Assembly: GCA_015066175.1 (NCBI GenBank) | Contig: SVOW01000012.1 | Span: 20,560-84,559, forward strand | Direction: 5' to 3' | Length of the DNA stretch: 64,000 nucleotides | From: Oscillospiraceae bacterium | GTDB taxonomy: Bacteria > Bacillota > Clostridia > Oscillospirales > Acutalibacteraceae | Shown here: in pieces, positions 18,152-26,764 of the stretch | Numbering within the stretch: position 1 is the stretch's first letter | Layout of the letters: every line of letters starts with the position of its first letter | Made by a program: the position numbers and the translations under genes | Notes under the pieces: generated by a model | Database searches by the model: none | Told to the model about the DNA's origin: nothing | Seen by the model: only the letters and a program-made list of their open reading frames with translations

Positions 18152-19138
18152 CTACTTTGTAAGTTTTTCTGTCTCTTTGAGTGTCATATTTTTGATGCGT
18201 GCTGATGACAGGCAATGCACAAGGAACGCCACTGCAAATGCACAGAAAGCAATGTCCGTTACTTCAAGACTGCAAGCGAGTGAGCCTGTTTCCATCAATT
18301 CTCTGTAAGAAGAATTCACAACAATCAACAAAAGTTTCGGCACAGCCACAACTGCAGAAATCATTGCTGCAATAAGACCGTATGAGAAAATTTTATAAGA
18401 AATTGCAACAGCATTTACTTTTGATGACATCTGTGCAAAATACATAAAGAACATCATCATAAACGCAATCATAAACATTTCAAGGAAAAGTGAAGATACA
18501 TTCATAAAACTGATTGTTCTTGTGAAACGCTGAACAAGTCTGAAAGTTGCCCAGAAAAGCGGGCAGAGTGACAGTGTTTTCATTTTTGAAATGTCAAATT
18601 TACGCAAACCGCTGTATTTCAGCAGAAGCACAAGGAAATACACTGCACTGAGCGCGGCAAACAACGCTTCACAAAGGCGGGGCAATGCGCCTGATTTAGT
18701 AAGATGGGGAAGCGAATTCATAAAAAATGTTATATTGTATCTGTCCTGAGCCGGCACAATGTAGTTTGAGCCTGCAATATTGAAAGATGTGTACATATCA
18801 TTGAATATTCCGAACTGATTGACTGCTTCCACCACAAGTGCAATTGCAAAAACGCCTGCGAGAATTGCAACAGGCAAATTCTTTTTCTCAGGCATTTTTT
18901 CCTGAGGAATTTCGCTTGCAAGAAAACTGATTGCCAGAACACTGATTGCAGTAAGTGCAATAACTGCGTATAACAGATAGATGGTTATATCGCCTGAATT
19001 ATAAAAACCTGTTTTAAAATCAATTATGCCGCTGAACACCTGATAAAGCCTGATTACAAGTGCAAGAGCTGTGCCCACCGCAGCAACAGTGAAAGCATTG
19101 TTGATTTTGAGATTTTTCATGCTACCTTTAAGTTTCAT
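18152..19138 (-). CDS. Unknown polytopic membrane protein
   Basis: 328 residues with about eight hydrophobic helices and a short basic N-terminus. I do not recognise a family. A segment LPHLTKSGALPRLCEALFAALSAVYF lies in the middle, and conserved-looking aromatic helices follow. SD GAGGTAA. It sits between citrate synthase (16 bases upstream) and the AEC transporter on one strand, so it is probably co-transcribed with both. Confidence 0.7.
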   Translation of the reverse strand: MKLKGSMKNLKINNAFTVAAVGTALALVIRLYQVFSGIIDFKTGFYNSGDITIYLLYAVIALTAISVLAISFLASEIPQEKMPEKKNLPVAILAGVFAIALVVEAVNQFGIFNDMYTSFNIAGSNYIVPAQDRYNITFFMNSLPHLTKSGALPRLCEALFAALSAVYFLVLLLKYSGLRKFDISKMKTLSLCPLFWATFRLVQRFTRTISFMNVSSLFLEMFMIAFMMMFFMYFAQMSSKVNAVAISYKIFSYGLIAAMISAVVAVPKLLLIVVNSSYRELMETGSLACSLEVTDIAFCAFAVAFLVHCLSSARIKNMTLKETEKLTK

Positions 19139-19154
19139 TGGTATTACCTCTTAT

Positions 19155-20564
19155 TCATCTCTGTTCTCTGGGAATATATATGCCCTGACCTACAGTTTCT
19201 TTTCTGTCATCAAGAGGAACATATTTTCTTGAAAGAGCAACACTCTTGTAGGCAGGACGGATAATTCTGCCTGCAGTTGTCATTTCTTCGATTCTGTGAG
19301 CTGACCAGCCTGCTACACGTGCAACAGCAAACATAGGTGTGAACAGGTCAACCGGAATTTTAAGCATCTCATAAATAAGACCTGAATACATATCAACATT
19401 TGCACAAAGAGGTTTTTTAACGCCTTTCACGTCAGCAAAAACCTGAGGTGACAATTCTTCAATACGGTTTATAAGATGGAATCTTTCTTCGTAATCTGTT
19501 CCCTTTACAAATTCTCCTGCTTTTTCGCGAAGAAGAACTGCTCTCGGGTCTGAAAGAGTATAAATTGCGTGACCCATACCGTAAATAAGACCTGAGCCGT
19601 CACCTGCTTCTTTGTTGATGATTTTTTTAAGATAATCGTAAATTTCTCCGTCAGAATTATGATTTTTAACGTTATCGTAAATCTCATTTATCATATTGTG
19701 TGCTTTTATATTTGCACCACCATGGCGAGGTCCTTTGAGAGAGCCGATTGCAGCACTGATTGCAGAATATGTGTCTGTACCTGAAGAAGAAATAACTCTT
19801 GTTGTGAATGATGAGTTGTTACCGCCGCCATGCTCTGCGTGAATACAAAGGCACAAGTCAAGAAGTTTTGCTTCTGCGTCAGTAAAGTTTCTGTCAGCCC
19901 TTGTGAAACGAAGGATTGTTTCTGCTGTTGAATGTTCCGGCTTGGGCTGATGGATATACATACTCTTTTTGTAGTAAGTTCTTCTTTTCACCTGATATGC
20001 GTAAGACATAATTGCAGGAAGCTGTGCAATAAGGTGAATGCACTGGCTGAGCATATTTTTAACGCTTGTTTCATCAGGGTTTGAATCGTATGAATAAAGA
20101 GCAAGCACACTTCTTGCCATTTTGTTCATAATATCAGGTGACGGAGCTTTCATAATCATATCTTCAATGAAATCGTCAGGAAGCTCGCGGCATGCTGCAA
20201 GAGTTGCATTGAACATTTCAAGCTGTTCTTTTGTGGGAAGTGAGCCGAAAATGAGAAGCCACACAACTTCTTCAAAGCCGAATCTGTTTTCTTTCTGGCA
20301 ATTTTTCACGATTTCTGACATATCATATCCGCGATATGTGAGCTTACCTTCTTTGGGAAGCCTTTCACCATCGTTGATATAATAGCCTTCAACACTGCAC
20401 ACACGTGTAAGGCCTGCCATAACACCTGTACCGTCTGAATTTCTTAAACCTCTTTTTACGTTATAGCGGTTAAAGTCGTCAGGATTGATTTTGTTATTTT
20501 TTCCTAACACCTTGCATAAACTTTCCATAGAGCTGTCATCGATATATTTAATATAAGTTGACAT
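19155..20564 (-). CDS. Citrate synthase
   Basis: A 469-residue enzyme condensing acetyl-CoA and oxaloacetate to citrate. Catalytic regions are present: HAEHGGGNNSSF near residue 240, SLKGPRHGGAN near 275, YGMGHAIYTLSDPRA near 330 and the aspartate in CANVDMYSG near 388. The N-terminal extension of about 60 residues is typical of clostridial long forms (often in glutamate synthesis rather than a full TCA cycle). SD AAAGGGGGC, ATG at 20564. It is the first gene of the minus-strand run and is divergent from spoIID. Confidence 0.95.
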   Translation of the reverse strand: MSTYIKYIDDSSMESLCKVLGKNNKINPDDFNRYNVKRGLRNSDGTGVMAGLTRVCSVEGYYINDGERLPKEGKLTYRGYDMSEIVKNCQKENRFGFEEVVWLLIFGSLPTKEQLEMFNATLAACRELPDDFIEDMIMKAPSPDIMNKMARSVLALYSYDSNPDETSVKNMLSQCIHLIAQLPAIMSYAYQVKRRTYYKKSMYIHQPKPEHSTAETILRFTRADRNFTDAEAKLLDLCLCIHAEHGGGNNSSFTTRVISSSGTDTYSAISAAIGSLKGPRHGGANIKAHNMINEIYDNVKNHNSDGEIYDYLKKIINKEAGDGSGLIYGMGHAIYTLSDPRAVLLREKAGEFVKGTDYEERFHLINRIEELSPQVFADVKGVKKPLCANVDMYSGLIYEMLKIPVDLFTPMFAVARVAGWSAHRIEEMTTAGRIIRPAYKSVALSRKYVPLDDRKETVGQGIYIPREQR

Positions 20565-20666
20565 TTTTCTGCCCCCTTTTGCTATAGTTACTCCATAATA
20601 AAAATATTTCTTTATATTGTACTATATTTTTATACTAAAAGTCAAGAAAAAAGGATGGTCATTTGT

Positions 20667-21611
20667 ATGAGATTTACGCTGTTTTTAAGCCTGTGTTTGG
20701 CACTTTCAATGATTTTCACCCCTCTGATAACAATCAGAAACAAAAATGAAGACGCCAAAAAAGCTGAAACTGTTTTTGAAAACACAACTATTCTTGAGGA
20801 AGATACAGAAAAAATCACAATCGTCAGAAGCAAATCAGGTAAAGAAGAAACACTTGCAATGCGTGATTATGTTATAGGCGTTGTAAGTGCGGAAATAACG
20901 CCTTTATATTCAGACGAGGCAATAAAAGCCCAGGCAATTGCATCACACACATATGCACTTTATAAAATTGCTCAGGGTGAAACACTCACTGACAATTATA
21001 AAAAACATCAGGCATACATATCCCCTGAAGAAGCAAAAGAAAAATGGGGAGAAAAATATGATATTTATTCAAAAAAAATCACCTCGTGTGTTGACGAAGT
21101 GATAAATAAAGTTATAACTTACGAAGGCGAAATAATTCTGCCTGCTTTCTTTGCAATGTGCTCAGGCCAGACCGAAAACAGCAAAGATGTATGGGGCGGA
21201 GAATTGCCTTATCTTGTGAGCGTTACAAGCACAGGAGATACGCTTGCCGAAAACCTGATAAGCGAAGTTACTGTCACGAAAGAAGAATTTGAAAATTTTT
21301 CTTCGTTAAAAATCGAAAACGTACCTGTGATTACACTTGACTGCTCCCCCGCAGGCGGAGTGAAAAAAGCAACCGTCAACTCAAAAGAATTCACAGGAAA
21401 CGAAATCCAGCAGGCGTTCAATCTGAAATCAAACAATTTCACCGTAAAATATGCTGATGATAAATTCACATTTACAGTTGTCGGCAACGGTCATGGTGTG
21501 GGAATGAGCCAGTATGGTGCCGATTTTATGGCAAGGCAAGGCTCAACGTATGAAGAAATTTTAAAGCATTATTATACAGGTGTAGAAATTGAAGAAATAG
21601 GCAATAAGTAA
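20667..21611 (+). CDS. SpoIID/LytB-domain protein
   Basis: 314 residues from ATG 20667, which has AAAAAAGGATGG upstream; an in-frame ATG at 20655 lies inside that SD and is less likely. An N-terminal hydrophobic signal/anchor is followed by the SpoIID domain: MRDYVIGVVSAEITP near residue 65, IKAQAIASHTYAL near 87, FFAMCSGQTENSKDVWG near 165 and GNGHGVGMSQYGA near 275. SpoIID is a lytic transglycosylase that acts on peptidoglycan during engulfment of the forespore. Being outside a spoIIQ or spoIIIA context, it could be a paralogue. Confidence 0.85.
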   Translation: MRFTLFLSLCLALSMIFTPLITIRNKNEDAKKAETVFENTTILEEDTEKITIVRSKSGKEETLAMRDYVIGVVSAEITPLYSDEAIKAQAIASHTYALYKIAQGETLTDNYKKHQAYISPEEAKEKWGEKYDIYSKKITSCVDEVINKVITYEGEIILPAFFAMCSGQTENSKDVWGGELPYLVSVTSTGDTLAENLISEVTVTKEEFENFSSLKIENVPVITLDCSPAGGVKKATVNSKEFTGNEIQQAFNLKSNNFTVKYADDKFTFTVVGNGHGVGMSQYGADFMARQGSTYEEILKHYYTGVEIEEIGNK

Positions 21612-21770
21612 GAGGGAATAAGTGTGGGTGGACTCTGTCCATACCTGATTATATAACAACAAATTATAATTTTCAGCTATCACTGATGTTGGTTTTATAA
21701 TAATTTGCAAGTACGATGCCCATATCTGGTTTTTCAAATTATAATTTACCTCGGTATTAAAATCAGCATC

Positions 21771-21847
21771 GTAGGGGCGGATGCCCACATCCGCCCGAAT
21801 AAATTCACATGAAACCTGACGGGTCGATGTAGGCATCGACCCCTACG
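21771..21847. repeat. Hairpin pair A/B
   Basis: A: GTAGG then GGGCGGATG-CCCA-CATCCGCCC (perfect 9-bp stem, 21775-21796). B, inverted: GGGTCGATG-TAGG-CATCGACCC then CTAC (21821-21846). The two halves also share GATGCC/GGCATC, forming a larger inverted unit. Confidence 0.75.
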
Positions 21848-21905
21848 GAATAATATTAAAATATACAGATGAATTATAATTTATCGTGCAATTAATTTTA
21901 GCTTT

Positions 21906-21980
21906 GTAGGGTTTGGCGCTTGTCGACAAACCACCAATTCACATTTGTTTTTACGGAACGTCGGAAACCGCCGTTCCCTA
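21906..21980. repeat. Hairpin pair C/D
   Basis: C: GTAGG then GGTTTG, a mismatch, CG, loop, CG, mismatch, CAAACC (21910-21932). D, inverted: GGAACG-t-CGG-AAA-CCG-c-CGTTCC then CTAC (21955-21981). Each stem has six pairs, one mismatch, then two or three pairs. Confidence 0.7.
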
Positions 21981-22040
21981 CGATATTAAATTTAATCTAC
22001 AAGATGAATTATAATTTATCGTATATTTGCGGTTGTATCG

Positions 22041-22110
22041 TAGGGGACGGGTCTCCCGTCCCGCCATGAACTATGATGAATTTTCGCGGGAGCCGAAACG
22101 GCTCCCCTAC
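22041..22110. repeat. Hairpin pair E/F
   Basis: E: GTAGG then GGGACGGG-TCT-CCCGTCCC (22044-22062). F, inverted: GGGAGCCG-AAA-CGGCTCCC then CTAC (22088-22110). Both stems are perfect 8-mers. Confidence 0.75.
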
Positions 22111-22145
22111 GTTGTTGCCGTTGGTTTTATATATTATTTTTACAA

Positions 22146-22170
22146 GGCTCGTCGGGGACGCCGAGCCCTA
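22146..22170. repeat. Single hairpin G
   Basis: Inverted orientation: GGCTCG-t-CG-GGGA-CG-c-CGAGCC then CTA. It shows the same 6-pair, mismatch, 2-pair plan as C and D. No partner lies on its other side. Confidence 0.65.
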
Positions 22171-22197
22171 CAATACTAAATTGAACATCCCGATAAA

Positions 22198-22656
22198 TTA
22201 TAATTTCGCGTTTACGCATATAACGCCTTTATCTGTGATGTCAATAAAGCCGTAGTTTCCGTCGCGGATACTGCCGGGGTTAAAAACATAAACTCCGTCG
22301 ATATATTTGCTCACAGGGACATGGGTATGGCCATATAATATAATGTCAGCTTCAAGTGACTGACCTTTGTAGATAAGTCTGTCATCGCCGAATTTTACGT
22401 TTTCAAGATAACCGTGGGTGATGAAAATTTTCTTACTCTCAATGGTCTGAACAATGTTTCCTTCCAGAGATGAATAAAAATCGCAGTTGCCTTTCACTGC
22501 AATAACGTGTTTACCTGCAAGCAAATCGCTTACTTCGTATAAATCTTTTTCACCATCACCGAGGAAGACAACAACCTCTGCAGAAGTGTGATTTTTTATT
22601 GCACTACGCAGGGAATAAACATCGGAATGTGAATCTGACAACACTAAAATTCTCAT
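22198..22656 (-). CDS. YfcE/MJ0936-type metallophosphoesterase
   Basis: A 152-residue calcineurin-like phosphodiesterase, cytoplasmic, metal-dependent. Motifs in order: LSDSHSD (residue 5), FLGDGEKD (31), KGNCD (55), ITHGY (79) and YGHTHVP (108). The family hydrolyses phosphodiesters such as bis-pNPP; the natural substrate is often unknown. Its stop codon lies inside an AAATTATAATTT repeat, so repeat insertion may have set the C-terminus. It is divergent from the small genes at 22685. Confidence 0.9.
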   Translation of the reverse strand: MRILVLSDSHSDVYSLRSAIKNHTSAEVVVFLGDGEKDLYEVSDLLAGKHVIAVKGNCDFYSSLEGNIVQTIESKKIFITHGYLENVKFGDDRLIYKGQSLEADIILYGHTHVPVSKYIDGVYVFNPGSIRDGNYGFIDITDKGVICVNAKL

Positions 22657-22684
22657 AACTAAATCCTTTCAGGGAGTGAATTAA

Positions 22685-22867
22685 ATGAATGATAAATTTG
22701 ATAAACTTTTAAACGGTAAAGACGTGGATTCTTTTATAAAAAACGATTTATCTGCCGAGCAGAAGAAAAAGCTGAATGATGTGCTGAATGATAAAAATAA
22801 ATTGAACGAAATTCTGTCAAGCCCTTTTGCTCTTGAACTGATTAAAAAGTTCAGAAACGAAAAATGA
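22685..22867 (+). CDS. Small charged helical protein, unknown
   Basis: 60 residues, very rich in Lys, Asp, Asn and Leu, probably all helical. SD GGGAG 10 bases before the ATG. It overlaps the next gene by 4 bases (ATGA), so the two are translationally coupled. No family recognised; it is the first of a three-gene set. Confidence 0.7.
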   Translation: MNDKFDKLLNGKDVDSFIKNDLSAEQKKKLNDVLNDKNKLNEILSSPFALELIKKFRNEK

Positions 22868-23193
22868 ATATGGATAATATCGGTGATATCCTTTCTTCGC
22901 TGAGCGATAAGGATATTGAATCCCTGAAACAGACTGCACAATCACTTTTCGGAGATGCACAGGAGAAAAAAGAAGACGAAAATAATTTCAGTTTTCAGGG
23001 AATTGACCCTTCTGTTTTAGGAAAAATCTCAAAGGTGATGGCGCGAATGAATTCTTCTTCCCAAAACCCCCGTTGCGAGCTTATAAAAGCACTGCGACCA
23101 CTTCTTAAAGACGACAGGAAACACAAAGCAGACCAGGTGCTGAATATGATGAAGATGTTTGAAATTCTGCCGATTATAGAAGAGTTGAAGTAG
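22864..23193 (+). CDS. Small helical protein, unknown clostridial family
   Basis: 109 residues. The N-terminal half is acidic and low-complexity; the C-terminal half (SSSQNPRCELIKALRPLLKDDRKHKADQVLNMM) looks like a compact helical domain that I associate with uncharacterised clostridial proteins found beside a short protein with a hydrophobic tail, as here. It starts by ATGA overlap with the previous gene. Function unknown. Confidence 0.7.
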   Translation: MNMDNIGDILSSLSDKDIESLKQTAQSLFGDAQEKKEDENNFSFQGIDPSVLGKISKVMARMNSSSQNPRCELIKALRPLLKDDRKHKADQVLNMMKMFEILPIIEELK

Positions 23194-23201
23194 GTGATTT
23201 T

Positions 23202-23486
23202 TTGCAAGATTTTTCTTACAATGATATCAGAGAAGCCTCTGAAGAAGTTTTCAGAATGCGTGAAAATTCACGTTTCCGCGAAAATGATTACGATAAATAC
23301 AAATGCAACTGCCGTTTTGAAAAGGACGAAGAAAAATCTCCCGCTTTCCAAAACGGCAATAAGTTCTGTTTACAAAAGAATCAATGTGACGAAGACAAGT
23401 TGCTGATTCTGGCTCTCATCCTCATTCTTTCAAAAAACTCTGACGATAAGCTTATGCTTTTTGCACTGCTTTATCTCATAATGTGA
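23202..23486 (+). CDS. Small protein with hydrophobic C-terminal tail, unknown
   Basis: 94 residues starting at TTG 23202 with AGGTGA upstream. A charged, Arg/Asp-rich N-terminus with a CNC pair is followed by a C-terminal stretch of about 27 mostly aliphatic residues split by SKNSDDK, which could be a membrane anchor or an amphipathic pair. It is the third gene of the small operon and converges with ybaK, overlapping it by 11 bases. Confidence 0.6.
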   Translation: MQDFSYNDIREASEEVFRMRENSRFRENDYDKYKCNCRFEKDEEKSPAFQNGNKFCLQKNQCDEDKLLILALILILSKNSDDKLMLFALLYLIM

Positions 23487-23946
23487 TTTCGCAGAATTTT
23501 CCGTTTACAAGACTACACAAATCATAAGGTGACAATTCCATCTGGAAACCCAGTTTTCCTGCGCTGACATAAATTTTTTCAAATTTTTCAGCAGATGAAT
23601 CAAACACCGTTACATAATTCTTTTTCATTCCCACAGGGCTGCATCCTCCGCGGATGTAGCCTGTGATTTTATTTATATCTTTAACATGAATCATAGAAAC
23701 TGATTTTTCGCCTACAGCAGCTGCGGCTTTTTTCAAATCAAGCTCTTCTTTGCCCGGCACAACAAAAACGTAGTAATCTCCGCCTTTGCCCTGAGTGACA
23801 AGCGTTTTAAAAACTCTTTCGATATCTGCGCCGATTTTGCCTGCAACGGTTACTGCATCAAGGGCTTCCTTGCAGGGGTATGAATGAAGAACATAGTCAA
23901 TTTTTGCAGTTTCCACAATTCTTATCGCATTTGTTTTAGCACTCAA
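23476..23946 (-). CDS. ybaK: YbaK-type Cys-tRNA(Pro)/Cys-tRNA(Cys) deacylase
   Basis: A 156-residue single-domain editing enzyme that clears mischarged aminoacyl-tRNA. The family pattern is clear: RVFKTLVTQGKGGDYYVFVVPGKEELDLKKAA around residues 44-75, with the catalytic Lys in VFKTL, and GYIRGGCSPVGMKK near 97-110. It overlaps the rhamnosidase gene by 11 bases, so it is the third gene of that operon. Confidence 0.92.
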   Translation of the reverse strand: MSAKTNAIRIVETAKIDYVLHSYPCKEALDAVTVAGKIGADIERVFKTLVTQGKGGDYYVFVVPGKEELDLKKAAAAVGEKSVSMIHVKDINKITGYIRGGCSPVGMKKNYVTVFDSSAEKFEKIYVSAGKLGFQMELSPYDLCSLVNGKFCEITL

Positions 23947-26092
23947 AATGATGCACTCCTGCGCCTAAAGCATATTTTTCTTCGCCGACGTAAGCTGTTG
24001 CAACTGCACCTGTGGGCACTGTAAATGTATACTTGATTTTGCCGTCTGCTTTTTTCCATTCAGATTTAACTGTGCCGTAGGCTGTGTCGATTGATGCTTC
24101 AACAAAATCAATTCTGTCATCTGTTTCAGGTTTGAAAATGATGTGTTTGAAGCCGGGAGCGTTTTCGTCTGTTTTGATGCCTGCCATATTGCCGTACATC
24201 CAATCACCTACTGCACCGTAAGCATAGTGGTTGAATGAGTTCATATCTGCTGACCACATTGAGCCGTCAGGTTTGATTCCGTCCCAATGCTCCCAGATTG
24301 TTGTAGCACCCTTTGTAACAGAGTAAAGCCATGAGGGATACTCTTCGCGGAGAAGAAGGTCATAGGCAGTTTTTGTCTGTCCGTTTTCGCTCAATGCGTG
24401 GAGAAGATAAGGTGTGCCTACAAAGCCTGTTGTCATATGACCGTATTCGTTGATGATAGAAAGAAGCTGTTCTGTAACTTTTTCTTTATCTTCGCAAAGG
24501 TCAAAGAAAAGTGTTAAAACGCAGGCTGTCTGTGTATTGCAGAGAAGCGTGCCTTCAGGAAGATATTCTGCCATATACGCCTTTTTGATATTTTCAAGAT
24601 TCTGTTCGTATTTTTCAACATCTTCGCCCAGAGCCTTACCTGCTTTTACAAGAAGTGTTGTTGAATAGTAGTAATAAGCAGATGCGATAAGGTTCATATC
24701 TGTTGAACCTTTGTAGCTGCCTTCTTCTGCGTCAAGACCGAGCCAGTCGCCGAAATGGTCTTCCTGAATCCACAGGTTGCCTGTTGCGATTGAATCAAGA
24801 TAATCAACCCATTTTTTCATTGAATCAAACTGTGTTTCAAGAATTTCTTTTTTGCCGTATGTAAGGTAAATCTGCCAGGGACAGATTGTTGCAGCATCTG
24901 CCCATGCAGCACTTGATTGTGCATCTTTTCCTTCATCAAACCAACCAAGGTCAGGAATAACGTGAGGAACACGTCCGTCGGCACACTGGTCTGCTGCAAG
25001 GTCTTTGAGCCATTTTGCAAAGAATTTATACACATCAAAGTTATAACTTGCGGTTTTAACGAAAACTTCTGCGTCACCTGTCCAGCCGTTACGCTCGTCT
25101 CTCTGAGGGCAGTCTGTGGGCACATCAAGGAAGTTGCCCATCTGACCCCAGATAATGTTGTGATAAAGTTTGTTGAGCATTTCGCTTGAGCAGTTGAAAT
25201 GGCCTGTTCTCTTTATATCTGAATAAACCACGATAGCAGTGAAGTTTTCAAGGTTGATTTCATCTGTAAAGCCAACAAGTTTGATATATCTGAAGCCCTG
25301 GAAAGTATAGTGAGGTTTGAATGTATGCTCGTTTCCGTCGCAGATAACTCTGATTTCGTTCTTTGCAGAACGCATATTTTCAATATAGAATTCACCATCT
25401 TTATCAAGCACTTCTGCGTGAGTGATAACAAATTCGTCACCTGCGTTGCCTTTGAATTTAAATTCAACATAGCCTGTAAGATTCTGTCCGAAATCGATAA
25501 CTGTATCGCCTGAAGGAGTGGTGATAATTTCCTTTGCAGAAAGACGTTCGTGTTCTTTGATAATTTCGCCTTCCTGAGGAATAAGAACATCCTTTGATTC
25601 TTCAGCATCAATTACTGCCTTACCGAGAACAGTGATTTCCTTTGTTGTATCAAAGGTTTCGCCGTTGTATATGTTTGAATAGAGAGTCTGTGATGATGCG
25701 TAATCCCAGCTTTCGTCAGTTACGATAACTTCTTTTTCGCCGTTTTCTTTTTCAATTTCAACAGATGCAATCATTTTCACATCCTTGAAAGTTTCGTCAC
25801 GCATCATCCAACCGAGGCCAACACCGATTTCGATTTTGTTCTCGCCGTTTTTAAGCATATTTGTAACGTCATAGGTCTGATACTGCAAACGTTTTTTGTA
25901 AACAGTCCAGCCGGGAGCAAGAACATAATCACTTACTCTTTTGCCGTTTATGTAAAGGCAGTAAACGCCTTTTGATGTAACAGAAATTTCTGCTTTTTTC
26001 GGGTCGCATACTTCAATTACTTTTGAAAACACAGGCACAACATCGCCCATACTTTCCCCTGCTTTAATCCAATTTGAATCCAAAATGCTCAT
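23936..26092 (-). CDS. Alpha-L-rhamnosidase (GH78), intracellular
   Basis: A 718-residue inverting glycoside hydrolase releasing L-rhamnose. N-terminal beta domains (about 1-290) precede the (alpha/alpha)6 barrel. The hallmark DVPTDCPQRDERNGWTGDAE near residue 325 carries the catalytic acid, and the catalytic base region TIWEHWDG is near 605. The C-terminal domain resembles the Bac_rhamnosid_C beta-sandwich. There is no signal peptide, so it acts on imported oligosaccharides. It lies 4 bases after yhcH in one operon. Confidence 0.93.
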   Translation of the reverse strand: MSILDSNWIKAGESMGDVVPVFSKVIEVCDPKKAEISVTSKGVYCLYINGKRVSDYVLAPGWTVYKKRLQYQTYDVTNMLKNGENKIEIGVGLGWMMRDETFKDVKMIASVEIEKENGEKEVIVTDESWDYASSQTLYSNIYNGETFDTTKEITVLGKAVIDAEESKDVLIPQEGEIIKEHERLSAKEIITTPSGDTVIDFGQNLTGYVEFKFKGNAGDEFVITHAEVLDKDGEFYIENMRSAKNEIRVICDGNEHTFKPHYTFQGFRYIKLVGFTDEINLENFTAIVVYSDIKRTGHFNCSSEMLNKLYHNIIWGQMGNFLDVPTDCPQRDERNGWTGDAEVFVKTASYNFDVYKFFAKWLKDLAADQCADGRVPHVIPDLGWFDEGKDAQSSAAWADAATICPWQIYLTYGKKEILETQFDSMKKWVDYLDSIATGNLWIQEDHFGDWLGLDAEEGSYKGSTDMNLIASAYYYYSTTLLVKAGKALGEDVEKYEQNLENIKKAYMAEYLPEGTLLCNTQTACVLTLFFDLCEDKEKVTEQLLSIINEYGHMTTGFVGTPYLLHALSENGQTKTAYDLLLREEYPSWLYSVTKGATTIWEHWDGIKPDGSMWSADMNSFNHYAYGAVGDWMYGNMAGIKTDENAPGFKHIIFKPETDDRIDFVEASIDTAYGTVKSEWKKADGKIKYTFTVPTGAVATAYVGEEKYALGAGVHHFEC

Positions 26093-26096
26093 AGAC

Positions 26097-26555
26097 TTAT
26101 TCTCCTAATTTAACTTTGAATACAAGCTTTGTTACTTCTTCGCCGTCTTTCACTTTAAGTGAAGGCATATGTGCATCCTGAGGATAAAGGATAAGGAAAT
26201 AGCCTTCTTCAATAAGGCAAAGAGAACCTTTTTCACTTGTATAGAAAGCAATATCTCCGCCTTCTTCAAAGGGTTTTGTAACTGTGCAGTCTTCAAGGGG
26301 AGCGAAGCCTATATATTCTCTACCTTTGATTACCACCTGAACATCAGCATATACTGCATGTGATTCATATTCAGCGCCTTCGTGGTCTTTCGGCACATAT
26401 GTTGCAGGAGAAACAAAAAGATTATCTCCGTCAAGGTCATAGCGTTTGATTTCCATATCGCCCTTCATGAATTCGCGGATAAATTTTTCAATTTCCACCA
26501 ATTCAGGCATAAGTTTTACATAGTTTTTCATATTTGTCAAAGTATCAAATATCAT
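26097..26555 (-). CDS. YhcH/YjgK/YiaL (DUF386) family protein
   Basis: A 152-residue cupin-like protein. The family (including EbgC) helps sugar catabolism, perhaps as an anomerase or sugar-binding enzyme. Typical segments: VYADVQVVIKGREYIGFAP near residue 73, EEGYFLILYPQDAHMPSLK near 118 and a final KLVFKV. It leads the rhamnosidase operon, in keeping with a role in handling released rhamnose. GGAGGTG precedes the ATG, and a good promoter lies upstream. Confidence 0.88.
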   Translation of the reverse strand: MIFDTLTNMKNYVKLMPELVEIEKFIREFMKGDMEIKRYDLDGDNLFVSPATYVPKDHEGAEYESHAVYADVQVVIKGREYIGFAPLEDCTVTKPFEEGGDIAFYTSEKGSLCLIEEGYFLILYPQDAHMPSLKVKDGEEVTKLVFKVKLGE

Positions 26556-26585
26556 AAAAAAGCACCTCCAAATTTGCTTGATTTA

Positions 26586-26613
26586 ACTATATCACAATTA
26601 CAGAAAATGTCAA
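26586..26613 (-). promoter_or_regulatory. Promoter of the yhcH-rhamnosidase-ybaK operon
   Basis: On the minus strand TTGACA (26613-26608), 16 bases, TATAGT (26591-26586), about 31 bases before the ATG of yhcH. Confidence 0.75.
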
Positions 26614-26720
26614 GTTGGTTTTCTGTTTTTCAGGCGCATCAGGTGGTGCAGATTTCGTCTGAAATATCCGGCAAGTCATCATTCATATGCCAACAGAAGA
26701 AATGCCAACAGAAGAAAAAA

Positions 26721-26744
26721 TATCCGGGTTAAAAAACCCGGATA
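26721..26744 (-). terminator. Rho-independent terminator of the foldase gene
   Basis: TATCCGGGTT / AACCCGGATA, 10-bp perfect stem with an AAAA loop (plus strand), followed on minus by a T tract. A 15-base direct repeat (ATGCCAACAGAAGAA) lies beside it at about 26688 and 26701. Confidence 0.85.
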
Positions 26745-26764
26745 TAAGATAAATTTCCTTGAAA

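Larger units (their letters stand above)
21661..22206. repeat. Intergenic array of GTAGGG-headed hairpins and AAATTATAATTT spacers
   Basis: This 590-base gap holds seven hairpins, each headed by GTAGG(G) and each with a different stem, in alternating orientation (+ - + - + - -). They are separated by near-identical AT-rich palindromes, (A/G)AATTATAATTT, at 21661, 21736, 21871, 22006 and 22195. The last copy overlaps the stop codon of the phosphoesterase gene. No coding capacity is convincing. The arrangement is of REP/MITE type. Confidence 0.8.
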
